From positions 124,001 to 188,000 of the forward strand of contig NZ_JAHLPX010000001.1 of assembly GCF_018918145.1 (NCBI RefSeq): 64,000 bases of DNA, given 5' to 3'. The translations under genes and the position numbers were made by a program. This stretch comes from Anaerotignum sp. MSJ-24 (GTDB lineage Bacteria > Bacillota > Clostridia > Lachnospirales > Anaerotignaceae). Of this stretch, positions 8,217-16,827 are shown piece by piece (the stretch's first letter is position 1; each line of letters opens with the position of its first letter). The notes under the pieces were generated by a model. That model had not been told where the DNA came from, did not search any database, and saw only the letters and a program-made list of their open reading frames with translations.

Positions 8217-8678
8217 TTAATTATTTTCCTGCTCTGTTTGTGATTTTTTGATTATTTTTTCTCTGAAGGTCATTCCGGCAATAACGCAGAATATTCCGAT
8301 AACCTTAAGAATGCTTATCTGCTGACCGAAGAAAATGCGGTCAAGCACAAGCGACATTGAAAGCTGGCCTATCAAAACAACGATTGTTGAAACCATAACC
8401 GTTGATTTTTTTGTTCCTATAACAAGGAAAATAAGAGCCACAAGTCCGGCAACACTGCCGAGATAAAGGTAAGCCGGAACCGTTTTTATATATGATATTG
8501 AAAGCTGGTTTAAGTTGCCGGCGCACGCAGAAAGAACAAATGCGATTATTGTTGCCTCCACATAATTTATAAGTGTTCCGTTTATATTGCCGAGATATTC
8601 GGAAGCTTTAACATTGACCATTTTATTAAAAACATTAAGTATGCCTAAAATAATTGCAAAAATAAAATACTTTACCAA
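8217..8678 (-). CDS. DUF606 (YdcZ-like) DMT-superfamily transporter subunit B
   Basis: A 153-residue protein with five predicted membrane helices of the DUF606/YdcZ group, single-unit relatives of drug/metabolite transporters. It forms a tandem pair with the similar gene just upstream, which suggests a heterodimer with opposed topology. The TTG at 8676-8678 sits six bases from AAGGAGGTG; the longer frame would start inside that ribosome site. Substrate unknown; operon context points to a sugar or nucleoside. Confidence 0.75.
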   Translation of the reverse strand: MVKYFIFAIILGILNVFNKMVNVKASEYLGNINGTLINYVEATIIAFVLSACAGNLNQLSISYIKTVPAYLYLGSVAGLVALIFLVIGTKKSTVMVSTIVVLIGQLSMSLVLDRIFFGQQISILKVIGIFCVIAGMTFREKIIKKSQTEQENN

Positions 8679-8691
8679 TGTCCGCACCTCC

Positions 8692-9114
8692 TTAACCGTT
8701 TATAACAAGCAGAATACCGATTGCGACAAGCATATATGCCGGAATCTGTTCTTTTTTGAACGGAACCTTTTTAACGCCGAAAAAGCCGTAATTATCAAAT
8801 ATAGCAGAAACGACAATCTGTCCCATTACCGAAAGAGAAAGCACCGCCGTTGCACCGATGGACTGGGTACACCAGCTGCTTATGCCGACTATGGACACAC
8901 CGAGAAATCCGACAATATAAACATAAGGCGGACAGCCGGTAAATTTTATTTTTTTACGCTGAACAACAGGTATGTAAATCAAAAGGATAATTGCCGCAAA
9001 GAAATGTACAAAAAAAGTCATTACAAATAATGAATGATAAATGCCAAGCTGTCCGTTGAAAGAAACCATTATGCTGTTAAATATACCGGACAGAGCAAGG
9101 TACAAAATGCCCAT
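8692..9114 (-). CDS. DUF606 (YdcZ-like) DMT-superfamily transporter subunit A
   Basis: A 140-residue, five-helix membrane protein and first gene of the operon. The opening MGILYLALSGIFNSIMVSFN and the later SIGATAVLSLSVMGQIVVS are typical of DUF606. The ATG follows GAGGTGA. A consensus-like promoter (9153-9181) lies just upstream. It probably pairs with the DUF606 protein encoded 13 bases downstream. Confidence 0.75.
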   Translation of the reverse strand: MGILYLALSGIFNSIMVSFNGQLGIYHSLFVMTFFVHFFAAIILLIYIPVVQRKKIKFTGCPPYVYIVGFLGVSIVGISSWCTQSIGATAVLSLSVMGQIVVSAIFDNYGFFGVKKVPFKKEQIPAYMLVAIGILLVING

Positions 9115-9152
9115 CTAAGTTCACCTCAAAAAATTTTTATTGACCTTATATT

Positions 9153-9181
9153 ATTATCGGCTTTTTTGCCATATTTGTCAA
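9153..9181 (-). promoter_or_regulatory. Promoter of the DUF606-kinase-dehydrogenase operon (copy 1)
   Basis: Read on the minus strand: TTGACA (9176-9181), 17-base spacer, GATAAT (9153-9158), about 40 bases before the first start codon. Most of it lies in a 29-bp sequence repeated exactly at 10662-10690. Confidence 0.8.
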
Positions 9182-9182
9182 T
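9154..9182. repeat. 29-bp direct repeat, left copy
   Basis: Identical to 10662-10690 in the same orientation. The two copies bracket the stalk-domain gene, with a period of 1508 bp. Confidence 0.9.
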
Positions 9183-9221
9183 CTAAGATTATATCTGTTA
9201 TGCACATCCTAATAGCTTAAA

Positions 9222-9275
9222 ATATAAATAAAAGCCCAAATAATTATAGTTAAATTTCTAACTGTTTGGGCTAAA
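9222..9275 (-). terminator. Terminator of the stalk-domain gene
   Basis: AGCCCAAA (9233-9240) pairs with TTTGGGCT (9265-9272). On the minus strand the stem is followed by TTTTATTTAT. Confidence 0.75.
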
Positions 9276-9285
9276 TTTTTACAAA

Positions 9286-10545
9286 TCAATATCTTAAATC
9301 TTGCCAGTCGCTTAAATAACCGTTAATAAAATAATAATACTCGGTTGAACGTACGTATTCGTACACAAATTGTTCCATAGTGCCATAATAAGAGTTGTAA
9401 GTATTAATATTATCCGGATACCCATGACCGGCTAACCAATATGCGTTCTTTGACATACCGACCCAAATATAATCACCGGATTGAATTCTATTCCATTCAT
9501 AATTTGAGATACCATAGTATGTTTTTGGATTTTCCCAGCTGGCCACAAAGTAACCTCTTACTATTGTATCAACTCCCGTAAGAAGTGTATCTGTGTCAAT
9601 GGAAACTTGTTTATGATTTTCCCAAAAGAAAAATTCTTTAATCTTATACTGGTTTTCATTTATCTTTTTTAGATCCCATGAATTGAAACCTGTAATAGTA
9701 TCCAATCGCCATTCGTTCCTTCCAAGCATATAAGCACTGGTTGGTTCAAAATCACCATACGGTAAAACATTTTTGCTTAACCAAACAGTTTTATTTATTA
9801 AAGGGCAGGTTTCATACCAACCGACTTTTTTATAAGCTTCAACTTCCGATTTTAAAGTATATCGTATTCTTCCGTCATCTGAATAAAGTGGAACTTTATC
9901 AGAAACATTATTGTTTGAATAAGCCGTTCCTGTTGATTCATCAAAATATAAAATCCTGTTATACTCTTCATGTGTTACAGTATTATAGACATTTGGAGTT
10001 TGGTCCATTAACAATTTGAAATTTGTATCATTGTTCCAAATTGTGTTATGCCAGCTATAACCATCATTTATCACTAATGAATTTGTCGAGTAATTCATAG
10101 ATATAGCATATGAAAACAAATTTGACACATCGGCTGTAGATAGCATAACTTTGTTTTCAATTAATTTGGGTGCATATTTAAGCCAAAGAACATTATTATT
10201 TACAAAATTACTTGATGTGTACATTCTCTCTTGATATTCATTTTTACCTACCGAAAAATTATATATTACATTATCATGTTCAAAATTATTTTCTACGCCA
10301 TAATCTATTCCGTATTGAACAGTCAAAATTTTGGTAGAACTATTATAGTTTGATATTCCGCCGAAATAGTTACACAAATCTCCTATAGATATATAAGTGA
10401 TGCCGTTTTCAGATTTTACCGGTACAGTATTCGATAAATTGGTGCCATTATATAAGACATTTATATTGTCAAAAGCAAAAACTTGAAACGAAAATGACAT
10501 TACGGTCAATAGTAATGTTAATAAAAAGATTTTAAATTTCTTCAT
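9286..10545 (-). CDS. Secreted protein with copper-amine-oxidase-like (stalk) N-terminal domain
   Basis: A 419-residue exported protein. A signal peptide of about 24 residues ends near VFAF. The next ~120 residues hold the stalk-type repeat pattern (ITYISIGDLCNYFGG, then NSSTKILTV), a beta-alpha module common in clostridial surface proteins. The remaining 270 residues are rich in Tyr, Asn and Trp and I recognise no domain there. Base composition is visibly more AT-rich than its neighbours. The gene lies between two identical promoter copies and looks like an insertion in the catabolic locus. Confidence 0.6.
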   Translation of the reverse strand: MKKFKIFLLTLLLTVMSFSFQVFAFDNINVLYNGTNLSNTVPVKSENGITYISIGDLCNYFGGISNYNSSTKILTVQYGIDYGVENNFEHDNVIYNFSVGKNEYQERMYTSSNFVNNNVLWLKYAPKLIENKVMLSTADVSNLFSYAISMNYSTNSLVINDGYSWHNTIWNNDTNFKLLMDQTPNVYNTVTHEEYNRILYFDESTGTAYSNNNVSDKVPLYSDDGRIRYTLKSEVEAYKKVGWYETCPLINKTVWLSKNVLPYGDFEPTSAYMLGRNEWRLDTITGFNSWDLKKINENQYKIKEFFFWENHKQVSIDTDTLLTGVDTIVRGYFVASWENPKTYYGISNYEWNRIQSGDYIWVGMSKNAYWLAGHGYPDNINTYNSYYGTMEQFVYEYVRSTEYYYFINGYLSDWQDLRY

Positions 10546-10660
10546 TAGAACCTCTCCTCTCTAATTAACAAAATTTTCTAAATTCAAGTTAATTATATCA
10601 CTGTACTTGTTATAATCAATATTATATTTAATTAAATTATAATTATTATCTTAAGAGAAG

Positions 10661-10689
10661 TTTATCGGCTTTTTTGCCATATTTGTCAA
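10661..10689 (-). promoter_or_regulatory. Promoter of the stalk-domain gene (copy 2)
   Basis: Minus strand TTGACA (10684-10689), 17-base spacer, GATAAA (10661-10666). It duplicates the operon promoter at 9153-9181 and lies about 115 bases before the start codon. Confidence 0.7.
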
Positions 10690-10690
10690 T
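10662..10690. repeat. 29-bp direct repeat, right copy
   Basis: Exact copy of 9154-9182; see that entry. Confidence 0.9.
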
Positions 10691-10774
10691 TAAACTTGGT
10701 GAATAAAACTAATTGATTTGGACTGTAATTTATTGTATGCTTATTTTAAGTTTATATAAAAGGAGATGTTTGAT

Positions 10775-11521
10775 GTGAGTGAATTACAGCCGCATATCAG
10801 ATTAAGTAAAGAAGTAAATTCAAAATATGCCATAATGCCGGGCGATCCTGCAAGACTTGACCGTATTGCACCCTTCCTTGAGGACGTTCAGGAGCTTACC
10901 TTCAACCGTGAATACAGAAGCCTTGTCGGTACATACAAAGGTGTCAGAATACTTGCCATATCAACCGGCATGGGCGGTGCATCGGTTGCAATAGGCATTG
11001 AGGAGCTTAAAAACATAGGCGTTGAGGCAATGATAAGAATTGGCAGCTGCGGAACAATACAGCCACAGATAAAGGTCGGAGATATTATTATCGTAAACGG
11101 TGCGGTACGTGATGACGGTGCATCACAGACATATGTCAATCTTAAATTCCCTGCCGTTCCCGATACAGACCTCACAAATTACTGCATAGAGGCGGCCAGA
11201 GAGCAGAATTTTCCTAACCATGTCGGAATATGCCGCAGCCATGACAGCTTCTATATTGATAATGAGGACGAAATAAATGCTTTCTGGGCAAAAAGAGGCG
11301 TTCTCGGCAGTGATATGGAAACAGCCACACTTCTCACCGTCGGCAGACTCAGAGGAATAAAAACAGCGTCCATACTTAACAATGTTGTGCCTTACGAAGG
11401 TGATACTCTCGACAGCATAGGTGATTATGCAAGCGGAGAAGATGCGTCAATGATAGGCGAAAAGAACGAAATTATCACAGCCCTTGAGGCATTTGTAAAG
11501 CTTGATAAAGCAAGTAAATAA
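10775..11521 (+). CDS. udp: Uridine phosphorylase
   Basis: A 248-residue PNP/UDP-family nucleoside phosphorylase, splitting uridine and phosphate into uracil and ribose-1-phosphate. Visible motifs are YAIMPGDPARLDRI (phosphate site), ISTGMGGASVAIGIEELKN, MIRIGSCGTIQP and LGSDMETATLLTVGRLRG (ribose-binding Glu-Met-Glu-type region). I chose the GTG at 10775, nine bases after AGGAG; the ATG at 10766 overlaps that site. The gene is divergent from the ribokinase operon, so the locus looks like pyrimidine nucleoside salvage. A related phosphorylase specificity cannot be excluded. Confidence 0.85.
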   Translation: MSELQPHIRLSKEVNSKYAIMPGDPARLDRIAPFLEDVQELTFNREYRSLVGTYKGVRILAISTGMGGASVAIGIEELKNIGVEAMIRIGSCGTIQPQIKVGDIIIVNGAVRDDGASQTYVNLKFPAVPDTDLTNYCIEAAREQNFPNHVGICRSHDSFYIDNEDEINAFWAKRGVLGSDMETATLLTVGRLRGIKTASILNNVVPYEGDTLDSIGDYASGEDASMIGEKNEIITALEAFVKLDKASK

Positions 11522-11535
11522 GTTCATATTATTAT

Positions 11536-11573
11536 AAAAGCAGACCATATCTTTCGATATGGCCTGCTTTTCT
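11536..11573 (+). terminator. Terminator of udp
   Basis: AAAAGCAG and CCATATC pair with GATATGG and CTGCTTTT around a TTTC loop. It may also serve trmL, which converges. Confidence 0.8.
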
Positions 11574-11584
11574 CTGTAAACAGC

Positions 11585-12073
11585 TTACCATTTATATTTA
11601 TGTAACTGTCCCTGTGTTGTCATGCCTTTGAAATTCTGCTGTCTTAATGCCTCATAAAGTATAATCGCAACCGAATTGGAAAGATTAAGGCTTCTTAAGT
11701 CGCTGTACATAGGTATTCGTATACTTGTGTCCTTATAGTCAAGAAGTATTTCCTCCGGTATGCCGGCGCTTTCCTTGCCGAACATAATATAATCGTCCTC
11801 ATGGTACTCTACTTCCGTATAAATCTGTTTTGATTTTGTTGTAGCCATAAATATTTTTGCATTGGGATTTTTGTCTTTAAAGTCCTCAAAATTTTCGTAA
11901 TATCTAACGTCAAGATATTTCCAGTAATCAAGGCCCGAACGCTTTAAATATTTATCATCAACAGAAAAACCGAGCGGCTTTATAAGATGAAGTGTTGAAT
12001 GTGTAACGGCACAGGTTCTTGATATATTTCCGGTATTTTGCGGTATTTCCGGTTCATGCAGAACTATATTCAT
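11585..12073 (-). CDS. trmL: tRNA (cytidine/uridine-34-2'-O)-methyltransferase TrmL
   Basis: A 162-residue SPOUT methyltransferase that uses SAM to methylate the wobble-base ribose of tRNA-Leu isoacceptors. The start MNIVLHEPEIPQNTGNISRT, LHLIKPLGF, FGKESAGIPEEIL and IPMYSDLRSLNLSNSVAIIL are the conserved family segments, the last forming the knotted SAM site. Full length for the family and preceded by a GGAGG-type site. It stands alone between convergent udp and divergent fur. Confidence 0.92.
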   Translation of the reverse strand: MNIVLHEPEIPQNTGNISRTCAVTHSTLHLIKPLGFSVDDKYLKRSGLDYWKYLDVRYYENFEDFKDKNPNAKIFMATTKSKQIYTEVEYHEDDYIMFGKESAGIPEEILLDYKDTSIRIPMYSDLRSLNLSNSVAIILYEALRQQNFKGMTTQGQLHKYKW

Positions 12074-12155
12074 TGTTTTTTCCTCCGTAGCTGATTTCTA
12101 ACGTATATATTACTACATATTTTAAAAATAATCTATTAAAATTTAACTTTTCCCA

Positions 12156-12198
12156 TTGACTTATTTGCTGTAATATATTATTCTTTATAAAGAATAAT
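12156..12198 (+). promoter_or_regulatory. Promoter and palindromic operator of the Fur-family gene
   Basis: TTGACT (12156-12161) and TATTCT (12179-12184) are 17 bases apart. A perfect 22-bp palindrome (12177-12198) with arms ATTATTCTTTA covers the -10 region. Autoregulation by the downstream Fur/PerR protein is inferred. Confidence 0.65.
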
Positions 12199-12225
12199 TA
12201 TTATTTAATAAAAGGAGTTGATATT

Positions 12226-12645
12226 ATGCTCGGTACACCCGATCTGCTTCGCTCAAAAGGACTGAAGGTAACTCCGCAGAGAATTGCAATTATGGATATG
12301 CTTATGAACACATATGAACACCCTACTGCGGAAACGATTTTCAGAACTCTTGCGCCTACCAACCCCACAATGAGTCTTGCCACTGTATATAAAACACTTG
12401 ATGCTTTCAATCAGGCTAATCTTATTCAGGCATTAACCATTGACGGGGAAAGCCTGCATTATGACTATAATACAGAATTCCATCCTCATATAATATGTGA
12501 AAAATGCCATTCAGTAAAGGACATCAATGTTGACATTAATTCTGAAATAAGCGAAATAGTCGAAAAGGTTAATTCAAAAATAAATCATAACATAAACAAA
12601 ACGCAACTTTTCTTTTACGGAACCTGTGATGAATGTCTGAAATAA
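12226..12645 (+). CDS. Fur-family transcriptional regulator (PerR/Fur type)
   Basis: A 139-residue metal-dependent repressor. The N-terminal winged helix shows LKVTPQRIAIMDML and MSLATVYKTLDAF; the dimerisation domain shows HPHIICEKCHSVKDI and a second CDEC pair, giving the two CxxC pairs of the structural zinc site. The pattern fits PerR or Fur; sequence alone does not tell peroxide from iron sensing. SD AAAGGAG precedes the ATG by eight bases. The 22-bp palindrome over its promoter suggests self-repression, and a Fur-like box upstream of rubrerythrin (46142-46156) is a possible target. Confidence 0.85.
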   Translation: MLGTPDLLRSKGLKVTPQRIAIMDMLMNTYEHPTAETIFRTLAPTNPTMSLATVYKTLDAFNQANLIQALTIDGESLHYDYNTEFHPHIICEKCHSVKDINVDINSEISEIVEKVNSKINHNINKTQLFFYGTCDECLK

Positions 12646-12679
12646 TTTTAAATTTATCGGTAAAATTAACCGCATAACA

Positions 12680-12726
12680 AAACTACGGCATCTGCACAAT
12701 TAAATAAAGTACAGATGCCGTAGTTT
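12680..12726. terminator. Bidirectional terminator
   Basis: AAACTACGGCATCTG pairs with CAGATGCCGTAGTTT, a 15-bp perfect stem between convergent genes. Confidence 0.8.
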
Positions 12727-12816
12727 ATTAATATTAACTTACATATCCCTGCTGTAATTCTGATTTATTAAGATTTAAAAGAAGTTTCGGGATCTAATAT
12801 AGGTATATATCTTTGT

Positions 12817-13671
12817 TTAATAATCATCATCAATGTTATCGTCCATATCGTCTATGTCGTCAATTTCGTCAATATTATCAACGTCTTCGTCCGGTATGAT
12901 TCCGTCAACAACATCACTGCCGGATGTAACCTCTTCAACGTCCTCATCGTATTCTTCATCAGGAAGATCGGCTATCTTTTTCTTAAGCTCTTCAAGCTTT
13001 TCAACTATACATTTATCATTAGCAGAAAGAGTCTGTGCCTTTTTAATATAATTTAATATTTTATTAGCACAAGCCATTGCAGATTCCTTATTTCCCTGAT
13101 AATAATATTCAAAAGCAAATGTAACTATAAACGGAGTTGACATATTCTTTGTTCTAAAATATTTGAAAAGCAGAGGTTTATTGTCTGCAACATATTTTCT
13201 TGCCTCATCAATCTTGCCGGTAAGGAAAGCATACTGTGCAAGGTTGTTATAGAGTATGGCTTTGTGGCTTTCCGCAAGCTTGGAAACATCAACCTTCTTG
13301 AGTGCCTCCGATGCCTCGTCATATCTGCACATTGTTGCATAGCCTGCCGCAAGATTTGTCATAAGCATTGCCTTAAAGCTCTCGTCGTCAACACGGTCGA
13401 TATAGTTATTGCACATTTCGATATATCTTTCGGGATCGTTCTCTTCGCCGAGTATTCGGTTAAGATGCTCAAGCATTTTTGAATACTCTTTATTCTTGCT
13501 GTTTACGATGAACATTCTTGCCACAACAAGAGCTGCCCATATAACGGCAATTACCGAGATAAGGCTCTGCGGCTTCATCTGGAATATTTTTGCTATTATA
13601 ATAACTACAACAGCCGAAACTATACCTATCATAATAAGTGTCTTATTTAATTTATCTCTTCTGTCAGCCAT
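12817..13671 (-). CDS. Membrane protein with TPR-like region and acidic tail
   Basis: A 284-residue protein of unrecognised family. Two hydrophobic segments lie near residues 11-28 and 36-55. A helical region follows with TPR-like features (LAAGYATMCRYDEASEALKK, NNLAQYAFLTGKIDEARKY, FEYYYQGNKESAMACANKIL). The last ~45 residues are almost all Asp, Glu, Ile and Val. It probably sits on the inner membrane face as a scaffold. The start at 13671 follows GGGAGG; a longer frame is not supported. It is the last gene after trhP, 16 bases downstream, so possibly co-transcribed. Confidence 0.65.
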   Translation of the reverse strand: MADRRDKLNKTLIMIGIVSAVVVIIIAKIFQMKPQSLISVIAVIWAALVVARMFIVNSKNKEYSKMLEHLNRILGEENDPERYIEMCNNYIDRVDDESFKAMLMTNLAAGYATMCRYDEASEALKKVDVSKLAESHKAILYNNLAQYAFLTGKIDEARKYVADNKPLLFKYFRTKNMSTPFIVTFAFEYYYQGNKESAMACANKILNYIKKAQTLSANDKCIVEKLEELKKKIADLPDEEYDEDVEEVTSGSDVVDGIIPDEDVDNIDEIDDIDDMDDNIDDDY

Positions 13672-13687
13672 TTGTTTTACCTCCCGA

Positions 13688-14929
13688 TTATTTTGAAGCT
13701 TTTCTGAGCATATCAAACTTTTTAAGCGGTATATCCGTTTTAAGCTTTAATATCTGTTCAGGGTGCGGTGCAGACATAACGGGAACACCGTCGGTATCCC
13801 ACATCTGAGTGACTGTCATTTCCGAGGAATCGCCCTTCTGCGGAAGAACCTCTATAACATCGCCGACCTCAAATTTATTTCTCTGCATCACTGTTGCACA
13901 GCCGGTTTCTTCGTCCCAATCCTCAACGACCATTCCTATAAAGTCATAATTTCTTATATAGGTGTTGCTTGTATAAACCTGGTCATCATGTCCGGGCTTA
14001 CCGAAATAAAAGCCTGTTGTAAAATCTCGATGGCTTACCTTGCATACCTCGGACATATAGTAAGGAATACGGCTCTTATAATATTCGTGATTTTCAAAAT
14101 AATCGTCAATAGCCTGTCTGTAAGTCTTTACGATAGTTCCGACATAGTACGGAGTTTTCATTCTTCCTTCTATCTTAAGACTGGAAATTCCGGCATCAAC
14201 AAGCTCCGGAATATGGTCAAGCATACACAAATCCTTTGAATTGAATATAAAAGTACCTCTTTCATTTTCTTCAATGGGCATATATTCTCCGGGACGGGTT
14301 TCCTCCATGAGATAATATTTCCAACGGCAAGGATGTGAGCAGGCTCCTCGGTTTGCATCTCTGCCGGTAAGGTAGTTTGAAAGCAGACAGCGTCCGGAAT
14401 ATGAGATACACATTGCACCATGTACAAAGGTTTCTATCTCCATATCTTCTGGAATGTTGTCACGCATTTCCTTTATTTCCTTGAGCGAAAGCTCTCTTGC
14501 TCCGACTATTCTCTTTGCTCCGAGCTTATACCAGAACTGTGCTGTTTTATAGTTGGTATTGTTTGCCTGTGTGGAAACATGGAGCTCTAAATCCGGTGCA
14601 TATTCCTTAAGCACTGTATAAACTCCCGGATCCGAAACAAGCACAGCGTCTGCACCCATTTCATATATTGATTTGAAATATTCGCCCATACCGTCAAAGT
14701 CCGAATTATGTGCAAATATATTTGCTGTTACATATACCTTTGCACCACGTGCGTGTGCAAAGTCAATACCTTCCTTCATGGTTTCGGCATTGAAATTTTT
14801 TGCTTTTGCTCTCAGGCTGTATGCTTCTCCTCCGATATATACCGCATCGGCACCATAAAGCACTGCTATTTTAAGCTTTTCCAAATCACCGGCAGGTGCA
14901 AGCAGCTCCGGCTTTTTTAAATTACTCAT
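13688..14929 (-). CDS. U32-family tRNA hydroxylation protein TrhP-like
   Basis: A 413-residue U32 protein of the PrtC/YrrO group. The start KPELLAPAGDLEKLKIAVLY and the cluster-ligand region HGAMCISYSGRCLLS...RGACSHPCRW are signatures; KIEGRMKTPYYVG follows. Members are annotated as collagenases, but those next to trmR take part in prephenate-dependent hydroxylation of tRNA uridine-34. The start at 14929 follows AGGAG and overlaps the end of trmR by eight bases, so the two are translationally coupled. The mltG-trmR-trhP order matches the Bacillus yrrL-yrrM-yrrN/O run, which supports the tRNA role. Confidence 0.85.
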   Translation of the reverse strand: MSNLKKPELLAPAGDLEKLKIAVLYGADAVYIGGEAYSLRAKAKNFNAETMKEGIDFAHARGAKVYVTANIFAHNSDFDGMGEYFKSIYEMGADAVLVSDPGVYTVLKEYAPDLELHVSTQANNTNYKTAQFWYKLGAKRIVGARELSLKEIKEMRDNIPEDMEIETFVHGAMCISYSGRCLLSNYLTGRDANRGACSHPCRWKYYLMEETRPGEYMPIEENERGTFIFNSKDLCMLDHIPELVDAGISSLKIEGRMKTPYYVGTIVKTYRQAIDDYFENHEYYKSRIPYYMSEVCKVSHRDFTTGFYFGKPGHDDQVYTSNTYIRNYDFIGMVVEDWDEETGCATVMQRNKFEVGDVIEVLPQKGDSSEMTVTQMWDTDGVPVMSAPHPEQILKLKTDIPLKKFDMLRKASK

Positions 14930-15629
14930 CTGTATTCTCCTCATCTGCTGCATTTTTAATATCAGCCTTTTCTTCCGTTTCCTTGATTTTTACGCATACC
15001 GCAAGCCCGTCACCTATCGGAACTATTGAGGACTCCAATGCGTCGTTATGGGAAATATCCCAAAGGAAGTTTCTTAAACGCTTATGGATTGTTCGCTGTC
15101 TTCTCGGAACCGAAAACCTTGTTTTTGCAATATCTCCGCCCTGAAGAACGTCATCAACGATAAGCAGACCGCCGACAGGAAGAAGTCTTAAGCAATGCGG
15201 AAGGAATGCGGAATACTGTCCTTTTGCCGCATCAAGGAAAATAACGTCATAAGGGCCGGTCAATGTCGGAAGAATATCTGCCGCATCGCCTTCGAGAATT
15301 TTTATTGTGTTCTCAAGTCCCATTCTTGCGATATTTTTTCTTGCGTCCTTAAGCATAAGCTCATAACGGTCTATTGTTGTAATCGTTCCGCCGTCCTGAA
15401 GATAGCGTGACATAAGTCCCGACGAAAATGCAACCGCCGTTCCGACCTCAAGGATATTTTTAGGCTTTTTCATTGTGAGCAGAACGCTTAAAAGCCTTGC
15501 CGTTTCATGCGGTATAACCGGAACCTGAGCATCTCTCGATTCCTTCTCTATTTCACCCAGAACGCCGTCATAATGCGGCTGTATCGTTCTGAGATAGCTG
15601 TTTATATAATCATCGGTAACGTAATTCAT
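14922..15629 (-). CDS. trmR: tRNA 5-hydroxyuridine methyltransferase TrmR-like (class I SAM O-methyltransferase)
   Basis: A 235-residue O-methyltransferase 3 family protein. NILEVGTAVAFSSGLMSRYL is motif I, TTIDRYELMLKDARKNI motif II and DVIFLDAAKGQYSAFLPHC motif IV with the metal-binding Asp. In Bacillus the equivalent YrrM methylates 5-hydroxyuridine-34 to 5-methoxyuridine, and trhP makes the hydroxyl precursor. Its place between mltG and trhP supports the same job. The ~20-residue C-terminal tail is Glu/Lys rich and probably disordered. Confidence 0.85.
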   Translation of the reverse strand: MNYVTDDYINSYLRTIQPHYDGVLGEIEKESRDAQVPVIPHETARLLSVLLTMKKPKNILEVGTAVAFSSGLMSRYLQDGGTITTIDRYELMLKDARKNIARMGLENTIKILEGDAADILPTLTGPYDVIFLDAAKGQYSAFLPHCLRLLPVGGLLIVDDVLQGGDIAKTRFSVPRRQRTIHKRLRNFLWDISHNDALESSIVPIGDGLAVCVKIKETEEKADIKNAADEENTDE

Positions 15630-15642
15630 TTCTTTCTCCTAA

Positions 15643-16800
15643 TCAATCAAATGTAGCCTGGTATGCTGCCTTGGCAGTGAGAAAATCCTCATAATTTTCA
15701 GTAAATACATGCTCGCTTCCGCCTCTTGCCTTAAGCACATAATAGTAATAATTGTGCTTTTCGGGCTGTACAGCCGCAGAAAGAGAGGCTTCTCCCGGCG
15801 AGCAGATCGGGCCTATCGGAAGTCCCTTGTTTTTATATGTGTTATATGGCGAATCAACAGACAGATCGGTTTCCGTAACAACCTCATTCTTTGTCTGATT
15901 TGCATACTGGACAGTAGCGTCTATCTGCAAATACATATCTATATCCAGTCGGTTATATATAACTCCGGCAATAACAGGACGTTCTTCGTCAAGCATTGCC
16001 TCTGCCTCAACCATGGAGGCAACTGTAACAAGCTGGTCAAGAGTATATCCGCTTGAGGAAACATAAGGCTTAACGGAGGTATTATAAATCTGCTCAAATC
16101 TGTCAAGCATCATTACAATAATATCTCTTGCGGTTTCGTTTCCACTGAGATAATATGTATCCGGGAAAAGATAGCCTTCAAGACGGTATTCCCTGTCGGG
16201 TATGCCTTCGAGAAAATCATAATTGAACTCACCGTTATTGACTTCGTTCAGAAAGTCCTCTGTTGTGGCAATTCCCTTTTCATCAACCAATGCGGCTATC
16301 TGTTTAACGGTATAGCCTTCGGGAATTGTAATACGGTTCTGTGCCGTTGTATTGCTCTGCTTAAGAATTTCGATAATCTGGTCATCGGTCAGACCTTTAT
16401 CAATATAAAATGTTCCGTAATGGAAGCTCTGGTCTGCACCGGCTGATTTGCATTTAAGCCTAAAGAAAAACTCATTGCTTATCAGGCCGTTGTCCTTAAG
16501 CAGCTTGGCAATATCTTTGGTCGTTGCACCCTGCGGAATAACAATTTCGACCGCATCTGCACTCGGTTCGGCGGAAATATCAACTGTTGTTTCGGCATTG
16601 CTGTTGTTCATATATTTCCCCGTTATATGTTTTCCGACTCCGTATGAAATTCCGAGAACAGCGGCAATAACAAGTATAGTAATGCCTATAACCGTAAGTA
16701 TTCTGAGAATTTTTTTCTTTCTTCTTCGTCTGCGGCGTTTTCTGCTTGGTGCCTGTCTTCTTGCGCGTTGTTCGCCGGACTCTCTTCTTCTGTCGTCCAA
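15643..16800 (-). CDS. mltG: Endolytic transglycosylase MltG
   Basis: A 385-residue YceG-family enzyme that cleaves nascent glycan strands and is thought to end peptidoglycan polymerisation. A short cytoplasmic N-terminus rich in Arg/Lys precedes one membrane helix (about 32-54). Outside lie a LysM-like segment (VEIVIPQGATTKDIAKLLKD) and the catalytic domain with FPDTYYL, TVASMVEAEAM (catalytic Glu), RPVIAGVIYNRL and YNTYKNKGLPIGPICSPG. The TTG start at 16800 follows AAGGGTGAT. It is 13 bases upstream of trmR and 27 bases downstream of larC. Confidence 0.92.
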   Translation of the reverse strand: MDDRRRESGEQRARRQAPSRKRRRRRRKKKILRILTVIGITILVIAAVLGISYGVGKHITGKYMNNSNAETTVDISAEPSADAVEIVIPQGATTKDIAKLLKDNGLISNEFFFRLKCKSAGADQSFHYGTFYIDKGLTDDQIIEILKQSNTTAQNRITIPEGYTVKQIAALVDEKGIATTEDFLNEVNNGEFNYDFLEGIPDREYRLEGYLFPDTYYLSGNETARDIIVMMLDRFEQIYNTSVKPYVSSSGYTLDQLVTVASMVEAEAMLDEERPVIAGVIYNRLDIDMYLQIDATVQYANQTKNEVVTETDLSVDSPYNTYKNKGLPIGPICSPGEASLSAAVQPEKHNYYYYVLKARGGSEHVFTENYEDFLTAKAAYQATFD

Positions 16801-16827
16801 AGTATCACCCTTTTACATTTTAATTTC

